Assembly (NCBI GenBank): GCA_025642065.1
Contig: JAODUP010000092.1
Span: forward strand, 538,001-602,000
DNA: 64,000 nucleotides
Direction: 5' to 3'
Source of the DNA: Paralvinella palmiformis
Lineage: Eukaryota; Annelida; Polychaeta; Terebellida; Alvinellidae
Shown: positions 37,701-46,453 of the stretch, piece by piece
Numbering within the stretch: position 1 is the stretch's first letter
Layout: each line of letters begins with the position of its first letter
Position numbers and translations under genes: made by a program
The notes under the pieces: model-generated
The model's input: the letters and a program-made list of their open reading frames with translations, nothing else
What the model was told of the DNA's origin: nothing
The model's database searches: none

Positions 37701-39067
37701 TTTTACTCATGATGCAGTGAACATCATATTAACAATATGTTGTCAACAGTTGAATGGTGAGCTTACCAAGGTTGTTGGCTTGCATTTGGCAATATTGTGG
37801 AAATAGTTAGGCGGCTGGTTACCTATGCCGAGAGGACACGGATTAATGTCAACCTGAAGAAACTCCATGTCCATAACAGACGTTGCCACAAATCTGTAAT
37901 TGGAGAGAATAAAATTAATTTAAAACATTATGGGCCAAGAGCTGCACATAATTAAACAACAAAGATGAGGAATGATTATAGAATCGCTGGGATGTCTTTT
38001 TAGCCTCAACGGGACAAAAAAGACAAACCAGAAGTGTTAAGTCAAAATTTAGTTCATGACCTTCTACCCAAAGTCATCTATGTAAAATTGTGGGTGTGTC
38101 TTCTGCACTGAATTACAAACCTCATCCTTCGCAGATGCAACCAATCGAGATAACGTGGTAGCTGATCCACGATGGGAGACACAGCACTGACTATCCACCT
38201 GTTAGACCTACCGCAGTCAAAAAACGGCTGCGTGTAGACGACGGGCAGGTGCTCGGTCTCCTTTTGGCCCGGGGAAGGCGGACCGAAGAAGACCTTTCCG
38301 ATATACTCATCGTGCGTGAACTTTCCGGTGGCGTTCGAATACTTGATCCCGACGTCGTACGAGTGCTTCCTGACCGAATCCAAGCCCTGCATGTCCTTTC
38401 CGTCCGGCAGCCACCTCGAGTACCACTGGTTGATCTTGTAGGCGTCCATGGTGTAGTTGTGCTGCGGTCCAGCCCCATAGTCCACTATGTCCAGCGTCCT
38501 GTTCGTCGGCTCCCGATTCCAGTTGGTCGGTTCGTTGTAGTTGTCCAGCCGCCACGCTCGTGGGCCGAACAGCGGCAGCGTCTCGTTGAAGGGCAGGTTC
38601 CTGTACCAGTTCGGATAGGAGCAGTTCTGGTCGAAGATCACCGACGACCCGTTGATGTTGTACTCGTTGGCAGAAAGGTCGGCCACGGCCGACAGGTAAT
38701 AATACATCATACCCGGCTGGTCGTAGAACATGCTCGAGTAGTTCAACTTCTGGAAGATGTAGCTATAGAAGAAGGCCCGATTCAGGGCCATGTTGTGCTG
38801 GTGCAGCATGTCGGTCCTGTTCGGGTATATGACCGTACTGAGCAGTTTGTTGAATCGGGGCAGCTGGGCCAGCGTGTCGGCGGGCAGCATGAGCGTCGAG
38901 GCGGGCTTGGATCGGCAATTCTGCGCGTTCACCGCGTCCATTCTGTCGGCTATCTCGTCGAAATTGTCGTAGCCCATCCAATCGTAGGGACCCTGAACGC
39001 CTTGGGTTAGGATGACACCGAAACCGACCAGGACGGCCAGCAGACACCATAATCTCGCCATTGTCAC
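22534..39067 (-). CDS. GPR158/GPR179-like (mGlyR-like) receptor with two Cache-EGF modules, 3' incomplete
   Basis: Six minus-strand exons join in phase into 889 codons: 39067-38121, 37893-37767, 31672-31507, 30690-29535, 29378-29261 and 22688-22534. The order is signal peptide, Cache 1, hinge, EGF-like 1, basic linker with furin-type sites, Cache 2, hinge, EGF-like 2. Module 2 follows the vertebrate GPR158 pattern closely (NDWILTYSVPFFGLNS, GVVRVDVRLDLLDINQCP, TGAYKCECNNGY); module 1 is more diverged (VATSVMDMEFLQVDINPCPL, GGYQCWCKPGY). Known GPR158/179 proteins have one such module before the C-x2-C segment and a class C seven-helix domain. The exons for those were not recognised here and may lie further left, with nudC and CutA inside the intron, or be absent. 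Likely a plasma-membrane ligand-sensing protein; the ligand is unknown. Confidence 0.88.
25018..25072. repeat. (TA)n microsatellite
   Basis: About 27 uninterrupted TA units in receptor intron 5. Confidence 0.95.
26351..26530 (-). repeat. SINE family A, degenerate
   Basis: Recognisable GGCCACTTTGACAGGCTAAATG, AAAGGTAACGAGGTGAAGCG and the tRNA-like end, but with deletions relative to 20701-20887. Confidence 0.65.
27835..27965 (+). repeat. tRNA-derived SINE, family D
   Basis: Head AGCCCAGTGGTTAGAATATT and box B-like GGGTTTGAACCTGGG, then GTTTCCCCAAACGTCACC and CATGTCCCAGTTGT. A relative is at 47360-47515. Confidence 0.65.
27963..28105 (-). repeat. SINE family A, 5'-truncated
   Basis: Full 3' half (GATGTTTTATGGCCATTTTTGT to CAGATATGCCC), but the tRNA-like head is lost where unrelated sequence begins. 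Confidence 0.8.
28672..28706. repeat. (TA)n microsatellite
   Basis: Uninterrupted TA run beside the SINE-A copy at 28716. Confidence 0.9.
28716..28875 (-). repeat. SINE family A
   Basis: Near full-length copy; the SINE starts right after a TA microsatellite. Shares CGACCTCCAAAGGTAATGAA and GATCTGTGGTCCAACAC with the other copies. Confidence 0.8.
29261..29378 (-). CDS. Receptor exon 5: hinge 2
   Basis: Completes a lysine codon (AA|G) and encodes GVVRVDVRLDLLDINQCPMD through CHFDNTY, ending in phase 0 at GTAAGT. It matches vertebrate GPR158 at GVVxVxVxLxxLDIxQCP and FxxTxxC. Confidence 0.92.
29535..30690 (-). CDS. Receptor exon 4: furin-site linker and Cache domain 2
   Basis: It joins exon 3 in phase (T|TG) without a new signal peptide. 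The first 125 codons (30690-30300) are strongly basic with GRRKR|SLR (about residue 440), RYRR|D (528) and HRRKR|QT (538), all matching furin-type R-X-K/R-R. Then follows Cache 2: WDDKAYDRMLEIFAKKDSVN, LMLPGDVAYG, FFGPYAYRYEK, the ligand-side segment THYLDEPWFKNVKERW and the end WWSAPYFECQGFINDW, SVPFFGLNSIGS. It ends AA before GTAAGT. This module is the one closest to GPR158. Confidence 0.92.
30779..30920 (-). repeat. SINE family A, partial
   Basis: Body and box B-like region (GAGATTCGAACTCGGGTT) are present in the short intron between receptor exons 3 and 4; the head has diverged. Confidence 0.75.
31008..31187 (+). repeat. SINE family A
   Basis: Plus-strand copy with GGCCTAACTGGTAGCACGG, GAGTTCAAAACCC, CAGCCCATTTAGCCTACC and AAAAGTGGCCGTAAAACAGC. 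It lies in the same small intron as the inverted copy at 30779, so the pair could fold back in the transcript. Confidence 0.8.
31507..31672 (-). CDS. Receptor exon 3: EGF-like domain 1
   Basis: Starts in phase 0 after TTTGACAG and encodes CEPLYGWGFRRGGYQCWCKP, GY and an extended acidic segment ending FNCIPIE. It ends in phase 1 at GTAAGT. The cysteine spacing with G-G-Y-x-C-x-C-x-x-G-Y is that of the EGF-like segment after the Cache domain in GPR158/179. Confidence 0.88.
34075..34288 (+). repeat. SINE family A, diverged
   Basis: tRNA-like CTACCAACTGGTAGTGCAG and GGTTCAAATCCTGG at the start and GAGCACAAAAGTGATCATAAAC at the end, with a degraded middle. Confidence 0.55.
34511..34850 (-). repeat. 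SINE family A with its 3' part amplified in tandem
   Basis: One complete copy (34680-34850, minus strand) is followed by two further 69-bp units and one shorter unit of its 3' section (CCACTTTTGTTCACATGGTG ... GACCTCCAAATGATGATGAT). Confidence 0.85.
35394..36412. mobile_element. ~1-kb element with palindromic, inverted ends
   Basis: The left end holds GTCATAAACAGGTTTATGAC and the hairpin GACAGTTTAT/ATAAACTGTC (35428-35461). The right end holds GACAGGTTTATGACATGACA and GTGTCATAAAC, inverted relative to the left. The interior has no long open frame. A non-autonomous DNA element is the simplest reading. Confidence 0.5.
36450..37103. mobile_element. Relative of the MITE-like element at 255-858
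   Basis: Shares internal blocks (CCACAATAATATTCACAAAA, TATAAGGAAATAATCCAAAT) and the end GTGAACTGTTCCCTTAA with the copy near the window start. Its left end is eroded. Confidence 0.5.
37767..37893 (-). CDS. Receptor exon 2: hinge 1
   Basis: It completes an arginine codon (AG|A) and encodes FVATSVMDMEFLQVDINPCP through KCKPTTL, ending in phase 0 at GTAAGC. It corresponds exactly to exon 5 of the second module (GVVRVDVRL...DINQCP...RC), including intron phases. Confidence 0.88.
38121..39067 (-). CDS. Receptor exon 1: signal peptide and Cache domain 1
   Basis: The first exon of the receptor (315 codons, ends in phase 2 with AG before GTTTGT). The start is MTMARLWCLLAVLVGFGV, a typical signal peptide ending near GVQG; a second Met two codons later could also serve. 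The rest is a Cache-type extracellular domain with eight N-glycosylation sequons (NRT, NYS, NGS, NCS, NET, NRT, NYT, NAT), the aromatic ligand-side stretch AYKINQWYSRWLPD, and the C-terminal strand region YTQPFFDCGRSNRWIVSAVS. The exon is clearly more GC-rich than the surrounding DNA, which gives a long antisense open frame that is not a gene. Confidence 0.9.
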
Positions 39068-39484
39068 TATTCCGTCGTCGCTTACCGTACGTTACATGTT
39101 CCGGAGCTCCGGATCGCTGTCGGGCTTCGCGGCGGAACACGGATCGGGATCTGACACCCGAATGGAAAGGGGTTGCACGACGAAAACAATAATCGCAATA
39201 TCACACCTGTATGGCCCCACCAGCACTCTCGCACAGGTAATAACACTCAAATCTCGTGTGATCTCATTACGCTGGTGACCCAAAATACAGGTAAGCGACC
39301 GTACGGTGCTGACACCTACAGGCCAATTATCTGTCGACTGTTGGCTGCGACAAAATGGGATGTGAGGGCGTCGGATATAAAATGCGTCGCGAATGTCTGC
39401 CTTTGTCATTATGCTGATTAATAATTCAGATTGAATCAGCTATTAGATGGTCTTTATATTATAACAATTTAACCAACAAGTTAG

Positions 39485-39720
39485 TGTCGCAGCCCCCCAC
39501 TTTGTGGAATAGGTTGCCGGAAACGCGCCGTTTCTTATAATTTTAAATCCGTTCTAAAACACACACCTGTTCAAGGCTGCTTTTACAGATAAATAATCAT
39601 TATCTCTTAAATTTACAGACATATTATTTGTAGTATTATTATATTGCATATTATTTGTAAAGCACCTTTGAATTGTTCCTGGATGTAAGTGCGCTTTATT
39701 AAATATACATTATTAATATC
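39485..39720 (+). mobile_element. LINE 3' end (RT C-terminal remnant and 3' UTR), copy 1
   Basis: Reads PPTLWNRLPETRRF, the typical C-terminal motif of non-LTR reverse transcriptases, then a shared tail (TGTAAAGCACCTTTGAATTG, GTGCGCTTTATTAAATATAC). Confidence 0.6.
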
Positions 39721-40144
39721 ATAAGCTTTCGGGTTTTTTCGACATTGGTGTACAGTGGAGACTTCAATGGTTTTACAGAACAACTTCTCGGACGCGTCTG
39801 AACTATCTTTTAATGGTTTATTGTAAGTGTATTTTACATAGGGAATTTTACTGCCTATGAACAGTCAGAAATATTTTAATATAAAATATTGATAAAATAG
39901 ATTGATTGCCGCGTTCTTAATTTATATGGAATGCATTAATTAACCAACTTCAGGCACACATTTTATTTACTCCATGTATATTAAAACCATCTATTCATAT
40001 AAATAATATGTCATATATAAATAGCAGTATATGTTGCAGCGCCTTAAATAAATAATGATCAACAAAAAAAATCTCAAGTGAGTTTATTTACTATGATTCT
40101 CAAAAGCGGCAAGAATTTAAGGGTACTCATCAGAGAGAGAAAAA

Positions 40145-40345
40145 AAGGGACACCCCCGTGGTCTAACTGGAAGCGTGGTGGATCACAGATCACTACCACC
40201 TGAGTTCGAATCTCGGCGTGGGCATACCCGAAGGGCGTTTCATCTTTGACTTCGCTTCATTACCTTTGGGGGTCGTTCGATCGGCCCATTTAGCCTACCA
40301 TGTGCACAAAAGTGGCCGTAAAACATCGATCATCAATCATTATCA
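40145..40345 (+). repeat. SINE family A, full-length
   Basis: Best-preserved copy: head GTGGTCTAACTGGAAGCGTG, box B GAGTTCGAATCTCGG, body CTTTGACTTCGCTTCATTAC, GGCCCATTTAGCCTACCATG and tail GTGGCCGTAAAACATCGATC followed by ATCA repeats. Useful as the reference for the family. Confidence 0.9.
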
Positions 40346-40641
40346 GAGAAAAAAACTTTACGTCTGGAGTACGATAAGGAGTTGTCAATTGTCGTTATTT
40401 TTTGTAGGCCTATATATCGAAGGTGCCATACACTCCACCCCATTTATATCCATCATGCAACACTCTTTTCGACAATTGTTCTATATTTCAAGGCATTTAA
40501 GCGAAATAATAGCCAAGAAGAATTCGTTCATCCAGATCCATCGTATGAAGCATTGTCAACCATTCGGGGATGCGTCGTTTCACAAACGTCAAATCGACTC
40601 GGTGGCCCCCTCACATCAACCACAAAGCCCCAAAAGATACA

Positions 40642-40684
40642 CGCACACACACACGCACGCACGCACGCACGCACACACACACGT
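40642..40684. repeat. (CA)n/(CG)-mixed microsatellite
   Basis: ACAC/ACGC dinucleotide run; source of spurious His/Thr and Val/Cys-rich frames. Confidence 0.9.
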
Positions 40685-40907
40685 GCTTTATAGCAGTATA
40701 TAATACTGCGGCATAGTTTGAGACCTTTAGACACAGAAACAAACGGATCAACTTAAGATAGCGCGTCATCTTGACATCTTTTCAAGTTAAAAATGAGAAC
40801 TTATCAGACAAATTTCCTGGAAATATCGAACACTTTACGGATTCTGGATGTAACACGTCACATTAATAATAATAATAATAATAAAGGCGGAACTGGTAGT
40901 TATTTTA

Positions 40908-41166
40908 CGTGACTGGCTATCTCAAATGAGGAAGTCGTATTTGGTCTGTAATTTACAGCTTCATCAAGGGAACTAATTATAAATAAATTTATAATTTACA
41001 ATATATGACATATTCGGCAGAGAAAACCTCGCCAGTTGTCTGGTTGGATGAAAAACGTCCCCATCTATAGCGACACGGCTGGGATTCGAACCTCCGACCT
41101 TCCGTACAGCATGATCGGAAACATGGGTAAATAGTCCCACACTCTACCCATGAGGCCACAGAGAGG
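40908..41166 (-). repeat. tRNA-derived SINE, family C, long copy
   Basis: On the minus strand: GGCCTCATGGGTAGAGTGTG, GGTCGGAGGTTCGAATCCCA, then CCAACCAGACAACTGGCGAG and a 3' body (GATGAAGCTGTAAATTACAG) that also appears in the ASCC3 intron copies. Confidence 0.75.
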
Positions 41167-41611
41167 CTGTTATATAAAAACATATTAGCTGAGTCTATAT
41201 ATTTTGATTTATACAATTAGATTCATAAAAATCGCAATGAGCATAATTATAATGTGAGAAGGGGTTGAGTGGTTGGGCTCTTTTATAATTTTAACAAATC
41301 GAGTCAGAAGATCTACAGACTGGATCCAGTGGGACACCCACACACGCCGGATCCTGTGTGGATCCTGACTGCGTACTTAGCTTCAGCGGTCACTTGTCTG
41401 ATCAAAACTTGTCACTAACCAATCCAGAATGAGATTTGTCGGCAAGGTTGTCCGTACTGTTAAATCAGCCGCATGGTGGCGCCAGGGGTAAATGGATCGG
41501 TCTATTATCTACTCCAGATATCTCTAAACACTGTTCAGGAACCGTCTTCTGGAATGTCAAGGTCATCCTCATCCACCATCTCTTCCTTTATTTTGTATAG
41601 CATGTATTACA

Positions 41612-41613
41612 TG

Positions 41614-41652
<39 letters not shown>
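41612..41652. repeat. (TG)n microsatellite
   Basis: About 20 uninterrupted TG units. Confidence 0.95.
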
Positions 41653-41656
<4 letters not shown>

Positions 41657-42156
41657 GTTAAGGTTTAATATTTGTTAAAGCTTAATATGTAACACGCGTG
41701 CTTGGACGTGGTGCTACAATAATATTCCAAATAATATAAAAAATAGCCTTACTAACCTTAGTCTTCAATATGATAATCACATCTTGTATTTTTTTTGTTT
41801 TTGTAACGCGGAACAAGACAACATTAATTGATCCATAATAATTAACTGCCTTGACGCCCTAATATTATCATGGTATTGAGAAAATTGCTGTTAGGCAAAA
41901 AATTATTTATAAATTGTTGTATTTTGACAAAAATTCAAACATCATCTATTCGAATAAGGACAACGCTATATCTAAAGTAGGTTCGGAGAATTTTTCAATA
42001 AGAGATGTTCACGATGTCGAAAGCAAGGAAGGCTCTCCTATATTCAAGCAATCTATCTGATGTGTATTCTACAATCTGATAGTCCACTGCTTAATTCAAA
42101 CACAAACAGTTATCCTCTTCTCGAGTCTTCTGTCCGTCGGCGTAGTAATACACTGG

Positions 42157-42158
42157 AA

Positions 42159-42231
<73 letters not shown>
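42157..42231. repeat. Compound (TA)n-(TG)n microsatellite
   Basis: About 20 TA units followed directly by about 15 TG units, immediately 5' of a LINE 3' end. Confidence 0.95.
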
Positions 42232-42233
<2 letters not shown>

Positions 42234-42475
42234 TTTTAGAAATGCGTCGTCTCTTGAAATTTTCAAATCAGTTCTAAAACACACACACACCTGTTCAAGG
42301 TTACTTTCGCGGATAAATAATAATTATCTTTTAAATCTCCTATAAGGTTTTTACATATTATATTATTTGGGGTATTATTATATTACATATTATCTGTACA
42401 GCGCCTTTGAATGGCTCCTGCTAGTAAGGGCGCTTCAATAAATATACATTATTATTATTATTATTATTATTATAA
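42232..42475 (+). mobile_element. LINE 3' end, copy 2, with (ATT)n tail
   Basis: Shares TCAGTTCTAAAACACACACA, ACCTGTTCAAGG, the AGCGCCTTTGAATGGCTCCT block and ATAAATATACATTATTATTA with copy 1 at 39485-39720. It ends in an ATT repeat, typical of CR1/L2-like insertions. Confidence 0.65.
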
Positions 42476-43129
42476 GACTAATTTGTCAGTTCATCTCGCG
42501 ATGTCTCTCACCTGATTCATTGTTCTGGCGCATGAAGGACCCATTGACATGATATATTCATTTCAGCGTCATTCGATGGGACGTCCGCCATGAAATGTCT
42601 GACAAACAAATTAAACAAGAAAAACATATGCTGGTTACATGGACATTCATCGCTTCGTACACTGTACATTAACCAGTACACGACGATACCACGTTCAAGT
42701 GTCCTCCACACAAGTGGGCTAGTACGACAGGATATTTAAACATCGATTACCTTTGAATAAAGGGACTGTGAATGTGACGGAGACGTGACTAGATTTTTGT
42801 ATCAAGGGAGACTTTAATGTCGGTGAAGTGAAGGCAAGCCTTAATTGTGTATAGCTGGGCTAGGTTTATTACGAATTTTTTTAATGTTAGAAAACAATTA
42901 CTCTTTGGTTGAGTTCGATTATTTAGTCTCGGGGTTGATCACATGTGGGATATATGGCTGAAAGACGACTGATTCAAGCAGGAACCACATCCCTCAGGCG
43001 TAGAGATGAGCCAGATTCAAACTCGCAACCAGGAGGTTTGTAGAACAACGGTATAACCATTGGGCCATTGAGACACCTACAGTCATTCTTTGAGAGCAGT
43101 ATATTAGTAATACATTTACAAATATATTT

Positions 43130-43398
43130 ACATGGCGAGCAGTACGGAAAGATGGAGCCGAAATACCCTGAGGGTGGTCGCTGCCAGAGTGTTTTACGTC
43201 CTCAGGGGGTCTTTAACGTCCCCCTTTATTTTTAATACTTCAGCGGAGACGGCCGCGCTATTTAACGTGGTCATCGACCCACGATGTTGTGAGCCGAAAA
43301 ATTAATCTCTGGATATGTGTCGATCTCTTGCTGGGTTCGAACCTGTGACCCTTGGCACCAAGTGCCAGGTGCTTAACCACTAGGCCACCGGAGCTCAC
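43130..43398 (-). repeat. tRNA-derived SINE, family B, long copy
   Basis: Minus-strand copy from GAGCTCCGGTGGCCTAGTGG and GGTTCGAACCCAGC to TCGGCTCCATCTTTCCGTAC. It retains a segment (AAAGGGGGACGTTAAAGACC) lost in the copy at 49527. Confidence 0.8.
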
Positions 43399-45208
43399 TG
43401 AATTTCGCCTTATATGTCACTAATAATAGCAATGTTAACTAATAGGGGACGTACACATGTTTCGAATAACCTAGACTATAGTTAATAATAATAATATACA
43501 AAATTTATATGGCGCCCTATATAACCTGTAAGGCTTAGATTCCATATACGCGGTACGCGGCATGCGTGATGTGCTATCCGGTATGCGATTTGTGTGATTC
43601 CATATGTACGTGCGTTCCCATGTGTTTTCCAATCTGTCATGCTAAAAATATGACAATACAACAGAGATACAGATAGCAAAAACAAAACAAAACAGGTGTG
43701 TGTTTGTCTAGAGGGGATCAGTTACTCCCCCAAAACAAATTTAAAAAAAATTATTTATAAAATTATTATTAAAACTATAAACAGCCTTACAATGCTTATT
43801 TAGCAATATGCTGAAGTTATAAAAAATAATGCATTTTTGAGAAAATAAAATATTGTTTAAATCAATATAAAAATCAGCTGAAACATGCATTGCTCGAGGA
43901 AGACCACCATGACGTTATGATATTTAATTGTCGCCAGCACATACTGACATAGCATTTGGAGTAATTAAATGAGTCCGTATGGTGTTACATAGGTATAATT
44001 GTATTTTAGTCATCGTGTATAAATTATTTCGTCCTGGTTATGCCCAGATTTCGTGTTACGACCTCTAGATTTCGTGTAATAATTTGTAAACAGAAAATTA
44101 TGTGGGCGATAATAGGAAGTGTGTGTTTTATCTCTGGTGCAATATTCGTCAATAGTCTGTCGTTTTTCCTTGTCTAGCCTCGTATATAGCAATAGTGGCA
44201 CGTCAACTGGTGTTCGGAGATTAGTCGGATAGCATAGAAGGTAAATCTTCCGAAATAAGGTGTCATACTGTAGTTGCTTTTCACGCGATAACTTGGATAA
44301 CTTCAGATAAGCTAACAAAATCAACCAAACCTACGAACTGTCAAATCTGATTTCAGAAATGTCATATGTTGAAGAATTATTAATCACTTTATGATTAAAA
44401 TTGTAACATATGACAGGTTGAAGCTTTTATTAAGAATTGTGAATTAGGATTAATTTATCAAACATTGTTACACTTACAGTCTCATCTGTTCACTTCAGAT
44501 TACAAATACTTCTAGATCTAATACCAGATAGATACAGACTAGAATTAAAGGCCTCGCCTGTTGATTTATTCTGGTCTCATCTACAATTTTACATTCTTAT
44601 TGGTAATTACCTAGTTATTGTGGTGGACTGTATTGCTTCTTTAGCTGTAATTTGTCTGATGTTGACGTCAATGTGTTTAACAACAGGCTATAGATCTAGA
44701 TCACTTCAGGCTACTCGTTGGATACATATGATCGAACTTCAACAGGGACTGAATTCCAGTCGCTGAATACTCTCTGATTGAACACTGCATGAAGCATTCA
44801 TAGCCTTGCATGTATTTGAACAAACTTCTGGTCACGACTGGCCTCTAGCAGTGGAATTTATTTACAGTGAACAAAGAACTCGCATTCTACACTCTAGAAT
44901 CTAGTATCTCTTTTTTTATCCAGTATCTATTTATAAGCAGTACTCTGTGCTACATGGGCAATATTTACCTTACTGTCTAAATTAAGGTGCTTGGATGTGA
45001 CTCTGGTGTCACAGAACAAACTGTGAGAACACTGCATGGCTGGAAAGATGATATTATCTCATAGTTAGATTCATTAAGTGTTATTTATTGCCAGATTGAA
45101 TATATTCTGTTTTCAGAATCCTTCTTGGATTGACACATCAGTATTCAGTTCTTCACAATCATGATTATCTTTACTCTTTATAACCTTTAGCTATCGTAAG
45201 TTGATGAG

Positions 45209-46415
45209 ATGGCCTTACCGAGACTGACCGGAGCCATCCGTGCCTTTGGCAACATAGCCGATAGTGAATTACTCGAAGCTGATGTGAGTGGTGACATTGG
45301 TCGTAAACGCAGAGTCTGTGCCGATGAAGAATCGGCGCAAGGACTGACATGGAAGCATTTGTCGACAACTGTGCTGAGACTTGGTGAGAAAGACAACCAA
45401 GTTGTCACTAAAGAATTGAGAAATCTCATCAGTACAGCTAGAGATATAGGTATGTGTAGTTCTTACCTTTGGATAATAAGAAGTAAGACAGTTTGTTATA
45501 TAGAACATGGAACCTTGTATTTAGACCAGTCAGAATTTCTATAATCGTTTATTTTTGTTTCTACTATTTTGACCATTTGTTGTTGGCGTGGAGGTATATT
45601 GAAATAAAGAAAGATAACATCTGGATTAAGTACAGCACTAGTTGTGTAGCAAATAATAATAAATTTAGGCATATTATTCTGCATATTTGGAACTATTTCT
45701 GAAAATTAATATACTAAGGTGAGCCACATGATATCACTGAAGTCAAAGAATAAAACAAACCCAGTGTATATTCTCTGACCAGATCCTGAACAGTAAAAAT
45801 GAAACTACTCTACATCAGTACATGTCAGCTTCCAATCCTTTAAAATATATTTTTTTATTAACATGTTGGGAATTCTTTAACAGTGTGATATAATTAAGAT
45901 TAGAACAGTGTGGCTATATGTATTCACACCAATCTATCTGGAGTAATGTGACAGCTTCAGATTAGGATGAACCTCTGTCTCTGTTAATCCTTTTTTGTGT
46001 TATTAGAGGCACAAACTGTCTTGAAATTAGGAGCAGAGGTAAACAGTAAAATTGGCATCAATGCAAATTGTTTGTTCGCAATTTACCATCATACTCAATT
46101 CTGTATACAGAATATCTATCACATACATATTGCCCCCCCCCTCCAACTATTTTAATAGTATATGCACAATAGATAGCACAATAGTCTGTATTAGATAGTT
46201 TACCCCTAAAGCTATTCATGTTAAAGTCTTCTTTTATAGATTTTTTTTATGAATTTGTGGTCAAAAGATTGACACAGTTTTTAATCTTTGCACAATTTTT
46301 TTCTTCGTGTTTTCAGTATAGGCTTTGAAGTAAGATACCAGTATATATTCTTAGTTTCTTTGTTATGCTTCAAATAGACTAATACATTAATAATGCAAAT
46401 TGAATAGTGTGGGAT

Positions 46416-46453
<38 letters not shown>

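Larger units (their letters stand above)
31690..37766. other. Receptor intron 2
   Basis: A 6-kb intron without recognised exons. It contains SINE-like copies at 33941-34030 and 34075-34288, the partly triplicated SINE A at 34511-34850, a palindrome-ended element at 35394-36412 and a MITE relative at 36450-37103. Confidence 0.6.
39070..45208. other. Intergenic region between divergent receptor and ASCC3 starts
   Basis: No coding exon recognised. The first 350 bases upstream of the receptor ATG are relatively GC-rich and probably hold its promoter, but no core element can be fixed. The rest has two LINE 3' ends (39485-39720, 42232-42475), SINE copies (40145-40345, 40908-41166, 43130-43398, a further tRNA-like remnant at 42960-43075) and CA/TG/TA microsatellites. 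A pyrimidine tract with TTTAG ends at 45190, 18 bases before the ASCC3 ATG, so an upstream untranslated exon is possible. Confidence 0.55.

Noticed and set aside
38249..39010. 253-codon plus-strand open frame
   Set aside because: It lies exactly antisense to receptor exon 1, whose GC-rich codons keep the opposite strand open. Its translation is Val/Arg-rich, has no known domain and no splice or start context.
40145..41166. Possible tRNA genes
   Set aside because: Box A and box B-like motifs are present, but every copy is followed by a long conserved tail and occurs repeatedly, so these are tRNA-derived SINEs.
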